This document shows, piece by piece, positions 1 through 9,572 of a DNA stretch of 32,512 nucleotides; the stretch's first letter is position 1, and each line of letters starts with the position of its first letter. Made by a program: the position numbers and the translations under genes. This stretch comes from Turicibacter sp. (GTDB taxonomy: Bacteria; Bacillota; Bacilli; MOL361; Turicibacteraceae): assembly GCA_030531025.1 (NCBI GenBank), contig JAUMTV010000017.1:1-32512 (forward strand), written 5' to 3'. Under the pieces are notes generated by a model. The model saw only the letters and a program-made list of their open reading frames with translations. It ran no database searches and had not been told where the DNA came from.

Positions 1-1
1 T

Positions 2-45
2 AAAAAAAAGAGGTAGAAACGGAATGGACCGAATCTACCTCTTTC
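2..45 (-). terminator. Intrinsic terminator, minus strand
   Basis: The arms AAAGAGGTAG and CTACCTCTTT form a perfect 10-bp stem around an 18-base loop. On the minus strand it is followed by a run of T. It would stop leftward transcription leaving the prophage or a host gene read leftward. Confidence 0.7.
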
Positions 46-142
46 GCAATGAAACCTTGACATTTTATTTTTATTTTAAATTTAGGCTTTTGCCTATGAA
101 TCTATTATATCCACTTGACCTACACACATTCAATATCAAAAA

Positions 143-189
143 TAAAAAAAAGATAACAAGCCTCTGCCTTAGGTCTGTTATCTTTTTTT
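143..189. terminator. Bidirectional intrinsic terminator
   Basis: AAAGATAACA pairs with TGTTATCTTT, and an inner CCT/AGG pairing extends the hairpin. A-rich sequence lies on one side and a T run on the other, so it can act in both directions. It may insulate prophage and host transcription. Confidence 0.75.
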
Positions 190-274
190 ACTCAATCTGC
201 ATTTTATAATGTTGTTACGTATATGTTATGTAAAAAACGCACTTCTGTATTATAACATTTTTCTGAAACATTCC

Positions 275-315
275 AAAACAAAAAGACAGCGAATAATAAA
301 ATGTTACTCACTGCC
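275..315 (-). terminator. Late operon / lysis cassette terminator
   Basis: On the minus strand GGCAGTGA pairs with TCGCTGTC (8 bp, two G-U pairs) around a 15-base loop, followed by TTTTTGTTTT. The G-U pairs form only in minus-strand RNA, which fits a terminator for the leftward late operon about 80 bases after the endolysin stop. Confidence 0.7.
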
Positions 316-397
316 CTTTTGAAATAAACCCTCATTGGAGATTTTTATGCGTTATATTTTAGATTTAAGCTTTCGCTTATATAGATATTATAGCATA

Positions 398-973
398 TTA
401 CTCAGTCTCTTTATAGCTCAAATCTGTTGCCGTTACTGTATTATACCCTGCATTATGTACTGATTGATTATCGGGTGCTGATGTTTTACACCATAAGATA
501 TCAACTGGGTTTAACGTTGAATCCACGCCACTCTTTAACACCTCGTTTGATCGTGATGTCTGAGGCGTGTAGTTTGGATACTTAATATCATAATCTACTT
601 CGATATGTAAATGAGCTCCGCTTGATGATCCTGTATTTCCGTAGTAACCAATCACTGTATCTTTCGTTACTTTTTGGCCAACTTTTACACTAATACTTTC
701 TAAATGATAGTAGCGCATCGCAATATCATACCATTTACCATTTTTAGCTTCACATTCTTTATAGACAATAACCACCACATTACCACCTGATGGATGCCAA
801 CCTGCGTGAGTCACTTCTCCGTTACCGCTTCCCCATACACGCTTATCTTTACGCGCTTTATCCGTCATATCCACTCCATAATGTGTATATCCGAACTCTT
901 TACGATAGTTTGCATTTTTGTATCCTGCTGTGATTCTTGCTTGATTGATAGGTAAGATTAATCTTTGTGCCAT
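398..973 (-). CDS. M23-family endolysin (peptidoglycan endopeptidase)
   Basis: This 191-residue protein carries an M23/LytM zinc metallopeptidase domain over residues ~15-130. The Zn-binding H-x3-D is H31/D35, and the second motif is H121-L-H123. By comparison with LytM, H31, D35 and H123 would bind zinc while H90 and H121 act in catalysis. M23 enzymes cut peptide cross-bridges of the cell wall. There is no signal peptide, so export needs the holin encoded just upstream. The ~60 C-terminal residues match no wall-binding domain I recognise. It is the last gene of the late operon, which fits host lysis at the end of infection. Confidence 0.9.
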   Translation of the reverse strand: MAQRLILPINQARITAGYKNANYRKEFGYTHYGVDMTDKARKDKRVWGSGNGEVTHAGWHPSGGNVVVIVYKECEAKNGKWYDIAMRYYHLESISVKVGQKVTKDTVIGYYGNTGSSSGAHLHIEVDYDIKYPNYTPQTSRSNEVLKSGVDSTLNPVDILWCKTSAPDNQSVHNAGYNTVTATDLSYKETE

Positions 974-986
974 GTTATTTCCTCTC

Positions 987-1259
987 CTATTCGTTATTTT
1001 TTTCTGATTTCACGTCATTAAAACTTTGTTTGACTCGCTTGATCTCGTTCACTAATTCATCTTGATAAAACACGAGTCCTGCGATTAAAAATCCGTAATA
1101 CGGATTATCTACTTTGAAATGCCCTAAGATGGCTCCAAGTGGTAATAAAATTAATGCGATATACTGTTTTTTCATCGGTGGTTGCCAATTTCTTAAAAAT
1201 AAACCGACAACGATTAGGACCCCTGTTAAGACGACATAGTTTGATAATTCTAAATTCAT
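987..1259 (-). CDS. Holin
   Basis: A 90-residue protein with two or three hydrophobic segments (residues ~8-22, ~33-46 and ~53-65) and a charged C-terminal tail rich in K, E and D. Size, topology and position directly before the endolysin are those of a phage holin, probably of the small Hol44/phage_holin_5 type. It would form membrane lesions releasing the M23 lysin. The start has a good AAGGAGATG ribosome site. The holin role is inferred from context and topology; the exact family is less sure. Confidence 0.8.
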   Translation of the reverse strand: MNLELSNYVVLTGVLIVVGLFLRNWQPPMKKQYIALILLPLGAILGHFKVDNPYYGFLIAGLVFYQDELVNEIKRVKQSFNDVKSEKNNE

Positions 1260-1308
1260 TTTTTCATCTCCTTATGATTAAAGGCCGCTATTTCTAGCGA
1301 CCTCTTTT

Positions 1309-3732
1309 TTATTTAATTAAATCTTGTTTACCTTCTGAAATCAAAATCGTGTCGATATCCTCTTTAAATTCCCCATATCGACTAACGACTAAGGTGTAAT
1401 CTAATCGACCTTTTAAAATTTGATTCGCTAAATAGGCTGCCATTGCATTCACTCCTTCATTATTTCTAGATTCATCATTTAATGACATTGTAGCTGGTGC
1501 AAATAACATAAAGTTAATTGCATCTTGATTTAATGAGATATCAATATCTTGCACCTCATTTTGTGCAATTAATTGCTCATTTTCTTCTTCAAGCGTTATG
1601 ATCTGCTCTTTTTGACTCTCAATTGTTGTACGTTGTCGACTTACTAACGCTGGAAGATTTGTTGGCACATCAATCGCTAACGTTGGGATTAACGAACCTT
1701 CTGCAGCTGAACAACTGTAGTGTGTTGTGCCATCATACGAGTAAACTTTCTGACCGTTAAGATCAACTGTTTTAACGACAGGAGTTTCTAATTCGTAAAG
1801 AATAGTTACATCGTTATCAAGCAGCCATTGAATAGCGTCATCATATGTAGGTGCTATGTTAATATCAACATTTAATAAGAACAACTGACTCAAACCATGA
1901 GAAAATATTCCTATATTTACTTCACTTCCTGTATTATTCAATAGATTGCATAGTTTTTTAGTGCTATTCCAATTAATCTTAATATTTGGTAAATGACTCC
2001 AATTTAATCTGATTCGATGACAAGTTTCGGTAGTTCCATGTAATGTTAGCATTGTTTTAGTTGGCTTAAATTCTCCTACTTTCTGAGTATGGTTACCGCT
2101 AATTAAATCCAATTCGTCAACAGTTATATCATCTATCTTTCTCAACACTAAATCAGACGGTGTTGATAAAATGTTTGATTTAAAAGGTTCGTGTGTTGTT
2201 GTTTGTAACCCGTATTCTAATTGTAAATTAGTATATCCTGTGCGGTTAGAATCATTGTAAAATGAAATACCTATATATTTAGCCTCTTTACTCGTTGTTC
2301 GTGTAATTGAATTTTGAGTTCCTATGTAATTATACGTATTTATCATGCTTGGCTCATCTTCTCTGGTGAAATTAGGAACATCTGAATATTCATAAATATC
2401 CAAACCATGCAAAGAAACGTTTGAGCTAATTGTGATATCGGTATTAGGATTAATTTTATAGATTAAGCACGGTCTATTTCCAGCATCTCCTACATAAGTA
2501 AAATTTCCATCATTGTCTAATGCCGCACCGTCCTGCGCTCTTCCACTTCGGTAAACTATCTTTTCATACTGTCCTATTAAATTTTTTCCCGTGGCCGTTA
2601 AAACAGGCATTGTAACCGATACCAATTCAAGATTTCTACCCCCTTCAAAGGCTTCTAAAATCTCACCTGTATCCTTGTCGCGATAACCAGTTTTCCCCTT
2701 TAAAATTGCACTCTTAACTTGTTTTTGATAAGTGTCGGTAGCAGTAATATTTGAACCTTCATAATGCGCTGTATTAATCTCTCGCAGAAGGTATTCAACA
2801 TTAGAGTCATTAGCTTCTTTTAATGTATCGTGTTGCTCACCCATGTAGTCCACCATGTCTGATGGCATGACACCACCGCTATCGCCTTTTTCACCTTTTG
2901 GACCAACAGGGCCTTGTTCTCCAGGGTCGCCTTTAGGTCCCGGTGGACCTGGCTCACCTACATCACCTTTATCTCCCTTCTCTCCCTTAGGTCCTTGTAA
3001 TCCGATTACACCTTGTTCCCCTTTAGGTCCTTGAATCCCCGGCTCTCCTTTTGGACCCACTTCACCAGGATCTCCCTTCTCTCCTTTTTCTCCTTGCGGA
3101 CCAATCTCCCCTTGAATTCCTTGAGGACCAACCGGTCCCATCGGCCCTACTGCACCTTGTTCCCCTTTGGGTCCTTGAATTCCTTGAGGACCTCTTAAAG
3201 ATTCTCTTTGTTCATCAGTCAAATCCTCAAAAACCATCGTTCCATCTTGCCCTTTAGGTCCTGGTGGCCCCTGCGGTCCCGGCTCACCTTGTGGCCCTTG
3301 AGGTCCTGTCAAATCTTCTATAATTTTATCTAAATCCTCAAGAACCTTGACATCACAAAAAGATTTCACAATATCGTGATCTAAACTTTGATTAATGACT
3401 AAATAAAAGAGAGTCGTACTCAATCGACTCCCATCTTTGATGACTAACTGCATCTTAACACTTCCACGACACGTCAAGAATTGTTCTTTTAATTCAATCT
3501 GTACCTTGTGTTCTTCTTTGCTTAAAATCGTAAATCTATCCTGGTCCACCTCGCGAACTTCATTTGCATCACGCTTCATAGCAATAAGCTCAAATTGTGG
3601 TGATTCCCAGGCATCACCAACTTGTCCATCGGTGACGATTTGCAGTTCTAATACTGCATTATCAAATCGAGTAATCGTACCAATTACACCATTTTGACTT
3701 CGTGTATCTAATGTTGCATTAAATACATTCAT
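1309..3732 (-). CDS. Collagen-like baseplate/receptor-binding fibre with BppU-type N-terminus
   Basis: This 807-residue structural protein starts with a ~140-residue BppU-like domain (DUF2479), which in lactococcal phages docks the fibre to the baseplate. Then come two blocks of Gly-X-Y collagen-like repeats (~143-165 and ~182-290), separated by a short non-collagen segment containing [13 protein letters not shown]. The middle part (~340-680) looks like a beta-rich receptor-binding region with a tail-protein motif near [15 protein letters not shown] coiled coil (~690-740, [20 protein letters not shown]) and a short C-terminal domain end the protein. It probably forms a trimer at the tail tip and contacts the host surface. 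The collagen repeats make the DNA locally repetitive and G/C-skewed. Confidence 0.85.
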   Translation of the reverse strand: MNVFNATLDTRSQNGVIGTITRFDNAVLELQIVTDGQVGDAWESPQFELIAMKRDANEVREVDQDRFTILSKEEHKVQIELKEQFLTCRGSVKMQLVIKDGSRLSTTLFYLVINQSLDHDIVKSFCDVKVLEDLDKIIEDLTGPQGPQGEPGPQGPPGPKGQDGTMVFEDLTDEQRESLRGPQGIQGPKGEQGAVGPMGPVGPQGIQGEIGPQGEKGEKGDPGEVGPKGEPGIQGPKGEQGVIGLQGPKGEKGDKGDVGEPGPPGPKGDPGEQGPVGPKGEKGDSGGVMPSDMVDYMGEQHDTLKEANDSNVEYLLREINTAHYEGSNITATDTYQKQVKSAILKGKTGYRDKDTGEILEAFEGGRNLELVSVTMPVLTATGKNLIGQYEKIVYRSGRAQDGAALDNDGNFTYVGDAGNRPCLIYKINPNTDITISSNVSLHGLDIYEYSDVPNFTREDEPSMINTYNYIGTQNSITRTTSKEAKYIGISFYNDSNRTGYTNLQLEYGLQTTTHEPFKSNILSTPSDLVLRKIDDITVDELDLISGNHTQKVGEFKPTKTMLTLHGTTETCHRIRLNWSHLPNIKINWNSTKKLCNLLNNTGSEVNIGIFSHGLSQLFLLNVDINIAPTYDDAIQWLLDNDVTILYELETPVVKTVDLNGQKVYSYDGTTHYSCSAAEGSLIPTLAIDVPTNLPALVSRQRTTIESQKEQIITLEEENEQLIAQNEVQDIDISLNQDAINFMLFAPATMSLNDESRNNEGVNAMAAYLANQILKGRLDYTLVVSRYGEFKEDIDTILISEGKQDLIK

Positions 3733-3733
3733 C

Positions 3734-4018
3734 TTAAATCACCTCTTTTTGGATAGCTCCTTCTTTAAAGAAGTCATTATGATCTAGCATATACTGCTCA
3801 CAAGCTTGATAAATATCTTTTCCCGACTCAAAATAAATGTCGAATAAATCTTCTCGAATCGGCTCAACAATTGATTCGATATATTGAGGAGCTTCTTCTG
3901 TTAAATATAAGTTCATTGTTACTGAACCATATTTAGCAACACGATCTAGACTGATATACCCTAATTTCCAAACGCTCGCTTCAATTCCGAAATTCGTCAT
4001 TCTAGATTTAATTAGCAT
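3734..4018 (-). CDS. Small phage tail-region protein, unknown function
   Basis: About 94 residues, acidic towards the C-terminus, with no motif I recognise. Two start codons are possible. The ATG at 4027 has no room for a ribosome site. The ATG at 4018 overlaps the upstream stop as TAATG and has GGGAG about nine bases before it, so I choose 4018. Lying between the Gp53-like tail protein and the fibre suggests a minor baseplate protein or fibre chaperone, but that is context only. Confidence 0.7.
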   Translation of the reverse strand: MLIKSRMTNFGIEASVWKLGYISLDRVAKYGSVTMNLYLTEEAPQYIESIVEPIREDLFDIYFESGKDIYQACEQYMLDHNDFFKEGAIQKEVI

Positions 4019-4566
4019 TATTTCCATCTCCCTATTGATATGATTTCGATATAGTCTTTAACACCAGTTTGTTGAACAGGCTTCCATAAATAATACGTTC
4101 CAGGCATTGTAGTGGTAGGCGCTCCTGCTTGAGCTACCATCACAGCTGTTCCTGCTCCATGAGCAGTAACAGAAACTCGTGGTGGAGTTAAAAAGGATTG
4201 CGTGTAATTTGATGGTGTTATATGTGGGCTTGACCAAACATCGCCCCAGGCTGTTATGATATTCCATGTTCCCCATACTTGCATAATATTAATCTGCAAT
4301 CCGTTAGGAAATCGATAAGATGTCCCTCCTGCTCCGTCAACGACCGTACACTCTTCATCTGCCCAAAGATTCGGAAGTAGTCCATCTATATCAAATAATG
4401 CATTTTCAATTTTATTTAGATTCTCTGCGTTAATAGGAGTTCCTCTTTCAATTACCTGTCCAGGAGCCGGAGTCAAAGTTATCGTGCCATCTGAATTTTC
4501 AACTACTGTGAATGTATTAGGTTTTTCAACTACCCTATCTATCCACTCAGTTTTTATGTAAGTCAT
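4018..4566 (-). CDS. Tail fibre protein with Gp53-like C-terminus
   Basis: The 182-residue product begins with a pattern common in Firmicutes phage tail proteins (WIDRVVEKPNTFTV, then TLTPAPGQVIERGTPINAEN), which resembles an attachment domain. The last ~100 residues, ending ISIGRWK, resemble the C-terminal beta-sandwich of Gp53-like fibre tips, which often end in (W)xxIGRWK. It sits between the tail hub and the collagen-like fibre and is likely a distal tail or receptor-binding component. The stop overlaps the next gene's start by one base. Confidence 0.75.
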   Translation of the reverse strand: MTYIKTEWIDRVVEKPNTFTVVENSDGTITLTPAPGQVIERGTPINAENLNKIENALFDIDGLLPNLWADEECTVVDGAGGTSYRFPNGLQINIMQVWGTWNIITAWGDVWSSPHITPSNYTQSFLTPPRVSVTAHGAGTAVMVAQAGAPTTTMPGTYYLWKPVQQTGVKDYIEIISIGRWK

Positions 4567-4578
4567 ATTTTAACCACC

Positions 4579-6030
4579 TCACTTAAGTTTTATCTCTATA
4601 TTTAAAATATTATCCGAATCTGTCGCCACCACTAACGCATCAGCTCGACACTCAATTTTGTAATCGCCGAACTCTTTTTTTGCAACACCAACCACATCAT
4701 ATGGCTGATTAATCTGTTCGTTCGGAAGTTCGATAATTGTTTCACCTCGACTACAAATAACATCAGTAAACAAATAACGTTTAGTTTCATCGACAGATAA
4801 TCTAGCCATTTTCTTTGTGTGATTGTACGTCGCTTTACTCTGCTCATTTTTCCCAATCGCCTGATACTCCTCAACGATACCACCTGAATAAGTTAGTTTT
4901 CTGCTAGTCACTAATGTATTAATAATCGAGCCTTTTCCTCTGATGGTGACTTTATCACCTGCTTGAAGCGCAGGATCACCTTGAGTCTTCAATTCATACG
5001 GGATAAAACTTATCTGATTCAACACGTTATAAACCCCCTGTAGAACATTAGCTCTATTATCGGCGCAAAAGATGTTGTCGGTTATGTAATATGCATTATT
5101 CCCATTCCCAATACTAGCGTTATTGTTTTCATCTTCTATTACAAGTTTATCGATCTTAGAAATAAAAAACATCTTGCTGGTGAGCGAGATGTAGTTATCT
5201 GCGGTTATAGAGTGATAATCAGTTGAAAAATTGTCGTGCGTAATAATAGCGACATCATTATAAATAACCTCATCACTAAATAACTCATCAGATGCAGTAT
5301 AGTTAATAGTGTACGTTGCAATTGAGTTTGAATCATCTGAACTTAATTCATCGTATATGATGTCAGTTGAATACGTATCATTACTCGTGAAATTGTATCC
5401 ATTCCCCGAATCAACATCAATATTAAAGAACTCTAGCTCACCGTTACGGTTAATACGAGAATAACCGCCTGTTAGCTCACCAATGTATCTTAATACCTCT
5501 CGAAAGGTTAAATCTGTGAAATCAGGCCTAACACTTACAATAAAATCATGATTGATGAATTCTTTTGTTGCTATGTTTAAGTTCAAATGGTCTGCTATCT
5601 CCAGTGCTACCTCCGATAATGTTGCCGGATATTCCAAAGACGTGTAGTAATCTTGTTCTGCTCTACACATTCGGTCATAAGCTACAACTTTAAATGTTAG
5701 ATTATTTCTCTCGATATCCTCGACTGTAAAAACACCTAACGGAATAAACTCAAATATATTGGTGTTTGTTTCAAGTCCGATTTCAATGCGAAACTCTTCT
5801 CCCTCTTTAAAATCATCGACAACTTTTTGACTATATAACAACTCAACCTCAACAGAACCCATAATCGCTGTTCCAATTGTAAAAGTATCTTGCTGATATA
5901 AATGTTCTTCGTAGCTAAAATTGATGATTTCTGAATCAGAATAGACATTGCCATTTATGATGATGTTTGATTTAAATGTACGAGAAGGTCTTTTTATTGC
6001 TAACCTATATGAATTAGATACACCTAACAC
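4579..6030 (-). CDS. Tail-associated baseplate hub protein (Tal/gp27-like)
   Basis: This 483-residue protein follows the tape measure and Dit-like genes, the usual place of the tail hub in siphoviruses. Its N-terminal ~330 residues have the mixed beta pattern of hub proteins (for example LGVFTVEDIERNNLTFKVVA and a DHLN/LRYIGELTGGY region). No peptidase or lysozyme motif is visible. It probably closes the tail tube and anchors the fibres. The family is inferred from position and general pattern. Confidence 0.7.
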   Translation of the reverse strand: MLGVSNSYRLAIKRPSRTFKSNIIINGNVYSDSEIINFSYEEHLYQQDTFTIGTAIMGSVEVELLYSQKVVDDFKEGEEFRIEIGLETNTNIFEFIPLGVFTVEDIERNNLTFKVVAYDRMCRAEQDYYTSLEYPATLSEVALEIADHLNLNIATKEFINHDFIVSVRPDFTDLTFREVLRYIGELTGGYSRINRNGELEFFNIDVDSGNGYNFTSNDTYSTDIIYDELSSDDSNSIATYTINYTASDELFSDEVIYNDVAIITHDNFSTDYHSITADNYISLTSKMFFISKIDKLVIEDENNNASIGNGNNAYYITDNIFCADNRANVLQGVYNVLNQISFIPYELKTQGDPALQAGDKVTIRGKGSIINTLVTSRKLTYSGGIVEEYQAIGKNEQSKATYNHTKKMARLSVDETKRYLFTDVICSRGETIIELPNEQINQPYDVVGVAKKEFGDYKIECRADALVVATDSDNILNIEIKLK

Positions 6031-6035
6031 TTAAA

Positions 6036-6380
6036 TCACCTCTCAACTAAATTAAATTTAACACCGCTCCATTTTACTTCGCTATCTTTGTATTGATAAG
6101 CTGGTGTGGTTCTATCCCCTACGTACATCGTCTTAGTCACCATACCGAGCTCCGGATCAGGATAAGTTACATCAAAAAATACATCTTTAACCGATTTCAA
6201 TAACTTAGAACATTCGCTTTGACTTAATGGAGGCCATTCGCAAACTAATTTACGCTTCACTGCAATACGGTCACGAATGAGATAACCATTTGCATTACGA
6301 TTTGATTCGCCATCTAAATCGCTTATCTGAACTTCAAACACACTAGGAGTGGAAATAGTCACTCCATTAATTCTTAACAT
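6036..6380 (-). CDS. DUF6711-like distal tail protein
   Basis: The 114-residue protein has a sequence typical of the DUF6711 phage family: ING near the start, a central SDLDGESNRNANGYLIRDRI and a following KRKLVCEWPPL. It is encoded directly between the tape measure and the hub, where Dit is normally found, so it probably makes the distal ring linking tail tube and baseplate. It is far shorter than classical Dit and would represent only the ring-forming half. Confidence 0.75.
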   Translation of the reverse strand: MLRINGVTISTPSVFEVQISDLDGESNRNANGYLIRDRIAVKRKLVCEWPPLSQSECSKLLKSVKDVFFDVTYPDPELGMVTKTMYVGDRTTPAYQYKDSEVKWSGVKFNLVER

Positions 6381-6391
6381 ATCTCCACCTC

Positions 6392-9106
6392 CTAAAACTT
6401 CTTAATCAACGTTGTTCCCGCCTGACGTTGGACTTTATTAATACCTTCGATAGCTATCTTACCAATCGTTGTACTTCCAAATTGTAAAATAACATTAAAT
6501 GGCTGATCGCTGTTAGAGGATGATTGCTGCGGTAATTGCGAAGCAATTCTATTCGCAACCTCTGTCATCCATCCTGTGTTGTTTTCTAAAGGCATAACTA
6601 CCTCTTTACCTGCCTCACCCGCCATGAATATAGTAGCTGCATCTACGATACCACCACGTGCTAACATTGGAATTTTAGGAATATTGACACCAAACTTCTG
6701 CCCTCCGACTCCTGGAATCCAATCTGGAATATCAACACTGATTTTGTTAAGACCAGTTATCGCACCATTGATTAAGCTAATAACCGCATTTAATGGAGCT
6801 TTAATAACTGCCCCTAAGCCATTCATAATACCGCCAAATATATCAACTAGCCCTTGCCACGCACGTTTCCAATCACCAGTAAAAACCCCAGCAACAAAAT
6901 CAATAATTCCGCTAAATACCCTCTTAACGGAATCGAAGATATTTTTCACGTTTTTGAGAAACCCGTTAAGAATATCCCCGAAGGCTCCAAACCGTTTAGA
7001 CCAATCTGTCGCAAAAACATTACCTAACCATGTTTTAAATTGGTTGAATTTATCTTGAATTGCCGACCAAACTTCATACGCCTTAACCTTAATGGTATCC
7101 CAATTTTTATACAATAAGACACCTGTAGCAATGATTGCAGTTATTGCGACAATCGCTAACCCTATTGGAGACGTTAGAAATGCAACTGCTGCTCCAAATG
7201 CAGTTGTTGCAACTGTTGCCAAACCACAAACAGAATTCCAAGTAACAGTAGCTGCTGTCATAGCAACTTGAGCAACAGTGTCAGCTATCTTTAAAGCTGT
7301 ATTAACTGTCCATTGCGCTGCTTGCTTCACCAATGCAGCCGTTCCACTTGCAAGGCTTACTACAAAATCTTTAGCATATATAACAGTTAACGCGATAGTT
7401 TCAGCTTTATCTGTTAGTTTGGCAACAGTACAGCCGAAGATGGCGTTTTTAATCGCTGATAAAGCTCCAATTATTCCTCCACTCGTTTGAATAAAGGCTA
7501 ATAATTCAGTCACCTTCCACGCTGCAAAGAATAAAAGTATAGATGTCGTTATCCCATCGATAACACTTTGACGAGATGACATCCAATCGCCTATCGTTGT
7601 TAACACTGCGGCTAAATTCTCTAATACAGATACGATAATACCACCGGTCCAAGTTGCTATTGGCTGTAAAGCATTATCCCATAACCACTGAAAGCTCGGC
7701 TGAAATGATTTAAGGATTGGATCTAAGACAGTCAAAACTCCAGCTAACAAATCAAAAAATGCTGGAATTAAACTTGATATCGTCCATGTCCCTAAGGGTA
7801 ACAACACATTGTCATAGAGCCACCTCAAAGCACTTCCCACTGTTTCGATAATTGGTTGTAGTGCTATTTTCACATTTCCCCAGGATTCAGTAAGAGGTTT
7901 AAATAAATCCTTAAATTTAGCTACCCACGCCTCCACTTTACTTGTATCAGGCTCTTCAAAATCAAATGATCCGATATTACCAAAATCAAGGCCATTCCCG
8001 CCACCGGATCCACCTATTCCTCCGGCCCCACTACTTCCACCTGTCGATGAAGAACCATCATCAAGGCTCAAGGTGTTAATTTCATCGAAACCACCTAATA
8101 GATTTTGAAGTTTCTTTTTTGTCTTATCTGCCGATGTCCCAGCAGAATCTAACGAATCTCCCAAGCTATTAACAGCTGATGTAGAAGAAGTCGCTGTCCC
8201 CGTAATACCTGCATTCGTTTTGGGCGAGTAGCCAAATAACGTCTGCATGAAAGTTGCAAAATAAGAAGTTACTGTGCGGAGCCACATCGCCATCTTAGAT
8301 AATAATGGAATGACTACATTTGCAATTGGTAAAAAGGCATTCCCTAAATTTAAGGCAACATCTTTCAAGATAGCGACTAATTGTTGCAAACTTGAGTTTG
8401 TATTTTGAAAGACTTCATTACCAAATTTAGATGACGTTTGTTCTAGGATAGCCATCAGTCGGATTTGTTGTTGAGTTTGGAAACTTAACTGATTCCATGA
8501 CTTACCGTTAGCTAATCGTTTAAAGGCTTCTGTTGTTTCAAGTAATGCAACATTTACGTTTACACCTAAATCCTCAATGGCCTCGGTATTCCCTAAAAGA
8601 CCTGATCTGATACGTTCCATCACATCTTCCATCGTACGACCGGTTCCTGAGGCAATAATAGATGATGCTTTTAATAATTCCGTTGTAGCTCCAGTAATCT
8701 GATTAGTATCACTTAGAAACGAACTAACTAAGTTAGAATACGTTGCACCAAACTTGAGGGCATCGCTTTGGGCCATATTAAAAGATAATGCACTTGTTTC
8801 GGCCCACTTCAAGAATGATTGAGTACTCTCTCCCATAGTACGTGCAACTTGCTGTAATGAAGCTTCGACTTCCATAGCTGATTGCACACTATTCTGAATA
8901 TACTTACCAACTTTGGATAAAGCGAATAATCCCACAACAGATTTTGTTATCGAACTAATTGCACTCTTGACTTTATTGACGTTTTTATTGACTGAGTCTG
9001 TCATGGTCTTCACTTGATCTTGAACCTTTTTTATTTCTTCATTAAATTTTTTTGTATTAGCCTCCATGACAACTTGCAATCGCTCTAATGTCATTGCGTT
9101 ACTCAT
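6392..9106 (-). CDS. Phage tail tape measure protein
   Basis: At 904 residues this is the longest protein here. Residues ~10-60 form a helical or coiled-coil start. Residues ~80-250 match the PhageMin_Tail core (LLKASSIIASGTGRTMEDVMERIRSG). A Ser/Gly-rich linker sits near residues 350-375. Strongly hydrophobic helices follow at ~510-560 and ~600-690. The C-terminus has the common ARGGIVDAATIFMAGEAGKE motif. It sets tail length and helps DNA injection. At ~0.15 nm per residue the tail would be about 135 nm. Its start overlaps the chaperone stop by eight bases. Confidence 0.95.
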   Translation of the reverse strand: MSNAMTLERLQVVMEANTKKFNEEIKKVQDQVKTMTDSVNKNVNKVKSAISSITKSVVGLFALSKVGKYIQNSVQSAMEVEASLQQVARTMGESTQSFLKWAETSALSFNMAQSDALKFGATYSNLVSSFLSDTNQITGATTELLKASSIIASGTGRTMEDVMERIRSGLLGNTEAIEDLGVNVNVALLETTEAFKRLANGKSWNQLSFQTQQQIRLMAILEQTSSKFGNEVFQNTNSSLQQLVAILKDVALNLGNAFLPIANVVIPLLSKMAMWLRTVTSYFATFMQTLFGYSPKTNAGITGTATSSTSAVNSLGDSLDSAGTSADKTKKKLQNLLGGFDEINTLSLDDGSSSTGGSSGAGGIGGSGGGNGLDFGNIGSFDFEEPDTSKVEAWVAKFKDLFKPLTESWGNVKIALQPIIETVGSALRWLYDNVLLPLGTWTISSLIPAFFDLLAGVLTVLDPILKSFQPSFQWLWDNALQPIATWTGGIIVSVLENLAAVLTTIGDWMSSRQSVIDGITTSILLFFAAWKVTELLAFIQTSGGIIGALSAIKNAIFGCTVAKLTDKAETIALTVIYAKDFVVSLASGTAALVKQAAQWTVNTALKIADTVAQVAMTAATVTWNSVCGLATVATTAFGAAVAFLTSPIGLAIVAITAIIATGVLLYKNWDTIKVKAYEVWSAIQDKFNQFKTWLGNVFATDWSKRFGAFGDILNGFLKNVKNIFDSVKRVFSGIIDFVAGVFTGDWKRAWQGLVDIFGGIMNGLGAVIKAPLNAVISLINGAITGLNKISVDIPDWIPGVGGQKFGVNIPKIPMLARGGIVDAATIFMAGEAGKEVVMPLENNTGWMTEVANRIASQLPQQSSSNSDQPFNVILQFGSTTIGKIAIEGINKVQRQAGTTLIKKF

Positions 9107-9572
9107 TCGAACCCCCTCCTTTCTTCTTCAATCTAGCGTTGTGCCAAAAAGCAAAATCATCCATCTTAGCTTTGTAATAATCAAGCTCTCGTTCAACTAC
9201 TTTAGAGCCTTCATTCTCTTTCTGTTCCTCTACAAAAAGATTAGGATATAACTGCTCTAGCGGCGTAAGTTGAGCCTCTTTACTAAATAATAAAGCAACA
9301 TACTCTCCGATTTGTCGTGCCAATGTAGCGTTGAACACAGCATCAACTTTAAGTTGTTGCTTAATTTTTTCTGTTTCTTGCTCTTGTTTACGACGATAAC
9401 TCTCTATTAGATCATAAACTTCAGCAAGGCTTAATTCCCAAAACAAAAAGGGCTCATATCCCATATCTAAAAACAAAGGATATAATCCCTCGATTAATTC
9501 TGAATAAGTTGTTACAGCGCCTCTTGAACTTTCTCCATGTTGATCTCCATCTCTTGGATCTGTTTCGCCGTG
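9099..9572 (-). CDS. Tail assembly chaperone, gpGT-type C-terminal part made by -1 frameshift
   Basis: This frame has no stop from 9572 to 9099 and starts inside the previous gene, two codons after an in-frame TAA at about 9587. It overlaps the slippery run GGGTTTTTTC. A -1 shift there joins 102 residues of the upstream chaperone to 157 residues of this frame, giving a ~259-residue fusion, as with lambda gpG/gpGT. The join reads ...KVSGFF-HGETDPRD..., followed by VTTYSELIEGLYPLFLDMGY. A separate start at TTG 9476, after GAGGGA, is possible but weaker. The gene lies between chaperone and tape measure, the conserved place of gpT-like proteins. Confidence 0.8.
   Translation of the reverse strand, partial: HGETDPRDGDQHGESSRGAVTTYSELIEGLYPLFLDMGYEPFLFWELSLAEVYDLIESYRRKQEQETEKIKQQLKVDAVFNATLARQIGEYVALLFSKEAQLTPLEQLYPNLFVEEQKENEGSKVVERELDYYKAKMDDFAFWHNARLKKKGGGSNE

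Larger units (their letters stand above)
1..274. other. Non-coding left end of the window
   Basis: No convincing gene is present. The stretch holds two intrinsic terminators, annotated separately, and AT-rich sequence. The left prophage boundary (attL) probably lies here or just outside, because the lysis cassette terminator at 275-315 is the last phage-like element. I found no convincing att core shared with the sequence after the integrase. Confidence 0.5.

Noticed and set aside
24..209. 61-codon plus-strand frame at the left end
   Set aside because: It runs through two terminator hairpins, has no ribosome site and has low-complexity Phe/Leu/Lys-rich sequence.
81..392. Two similar hairpins (TAGGC-TTTT-GCCTA near 88-101 and TAAGC-TTTC-GCTTA near 366-379) considered as att or duplicated sites
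   Set aside because: The match falls off after about 22 bases and neither resembles the right end, so there is no support as attachment sites.
3013..3257. Plus-strand frames opposite the collagen repeats
   Set aside because: They are a by-product of the G/C-skewed Gly-X-Y codons on the minus strand.
6576..7058. 160-codon plus-strand frame inside the tape measure gene
   Set aside because: Long antisense frame of a biased coding gene, with no ribosome site and no domain pattern.
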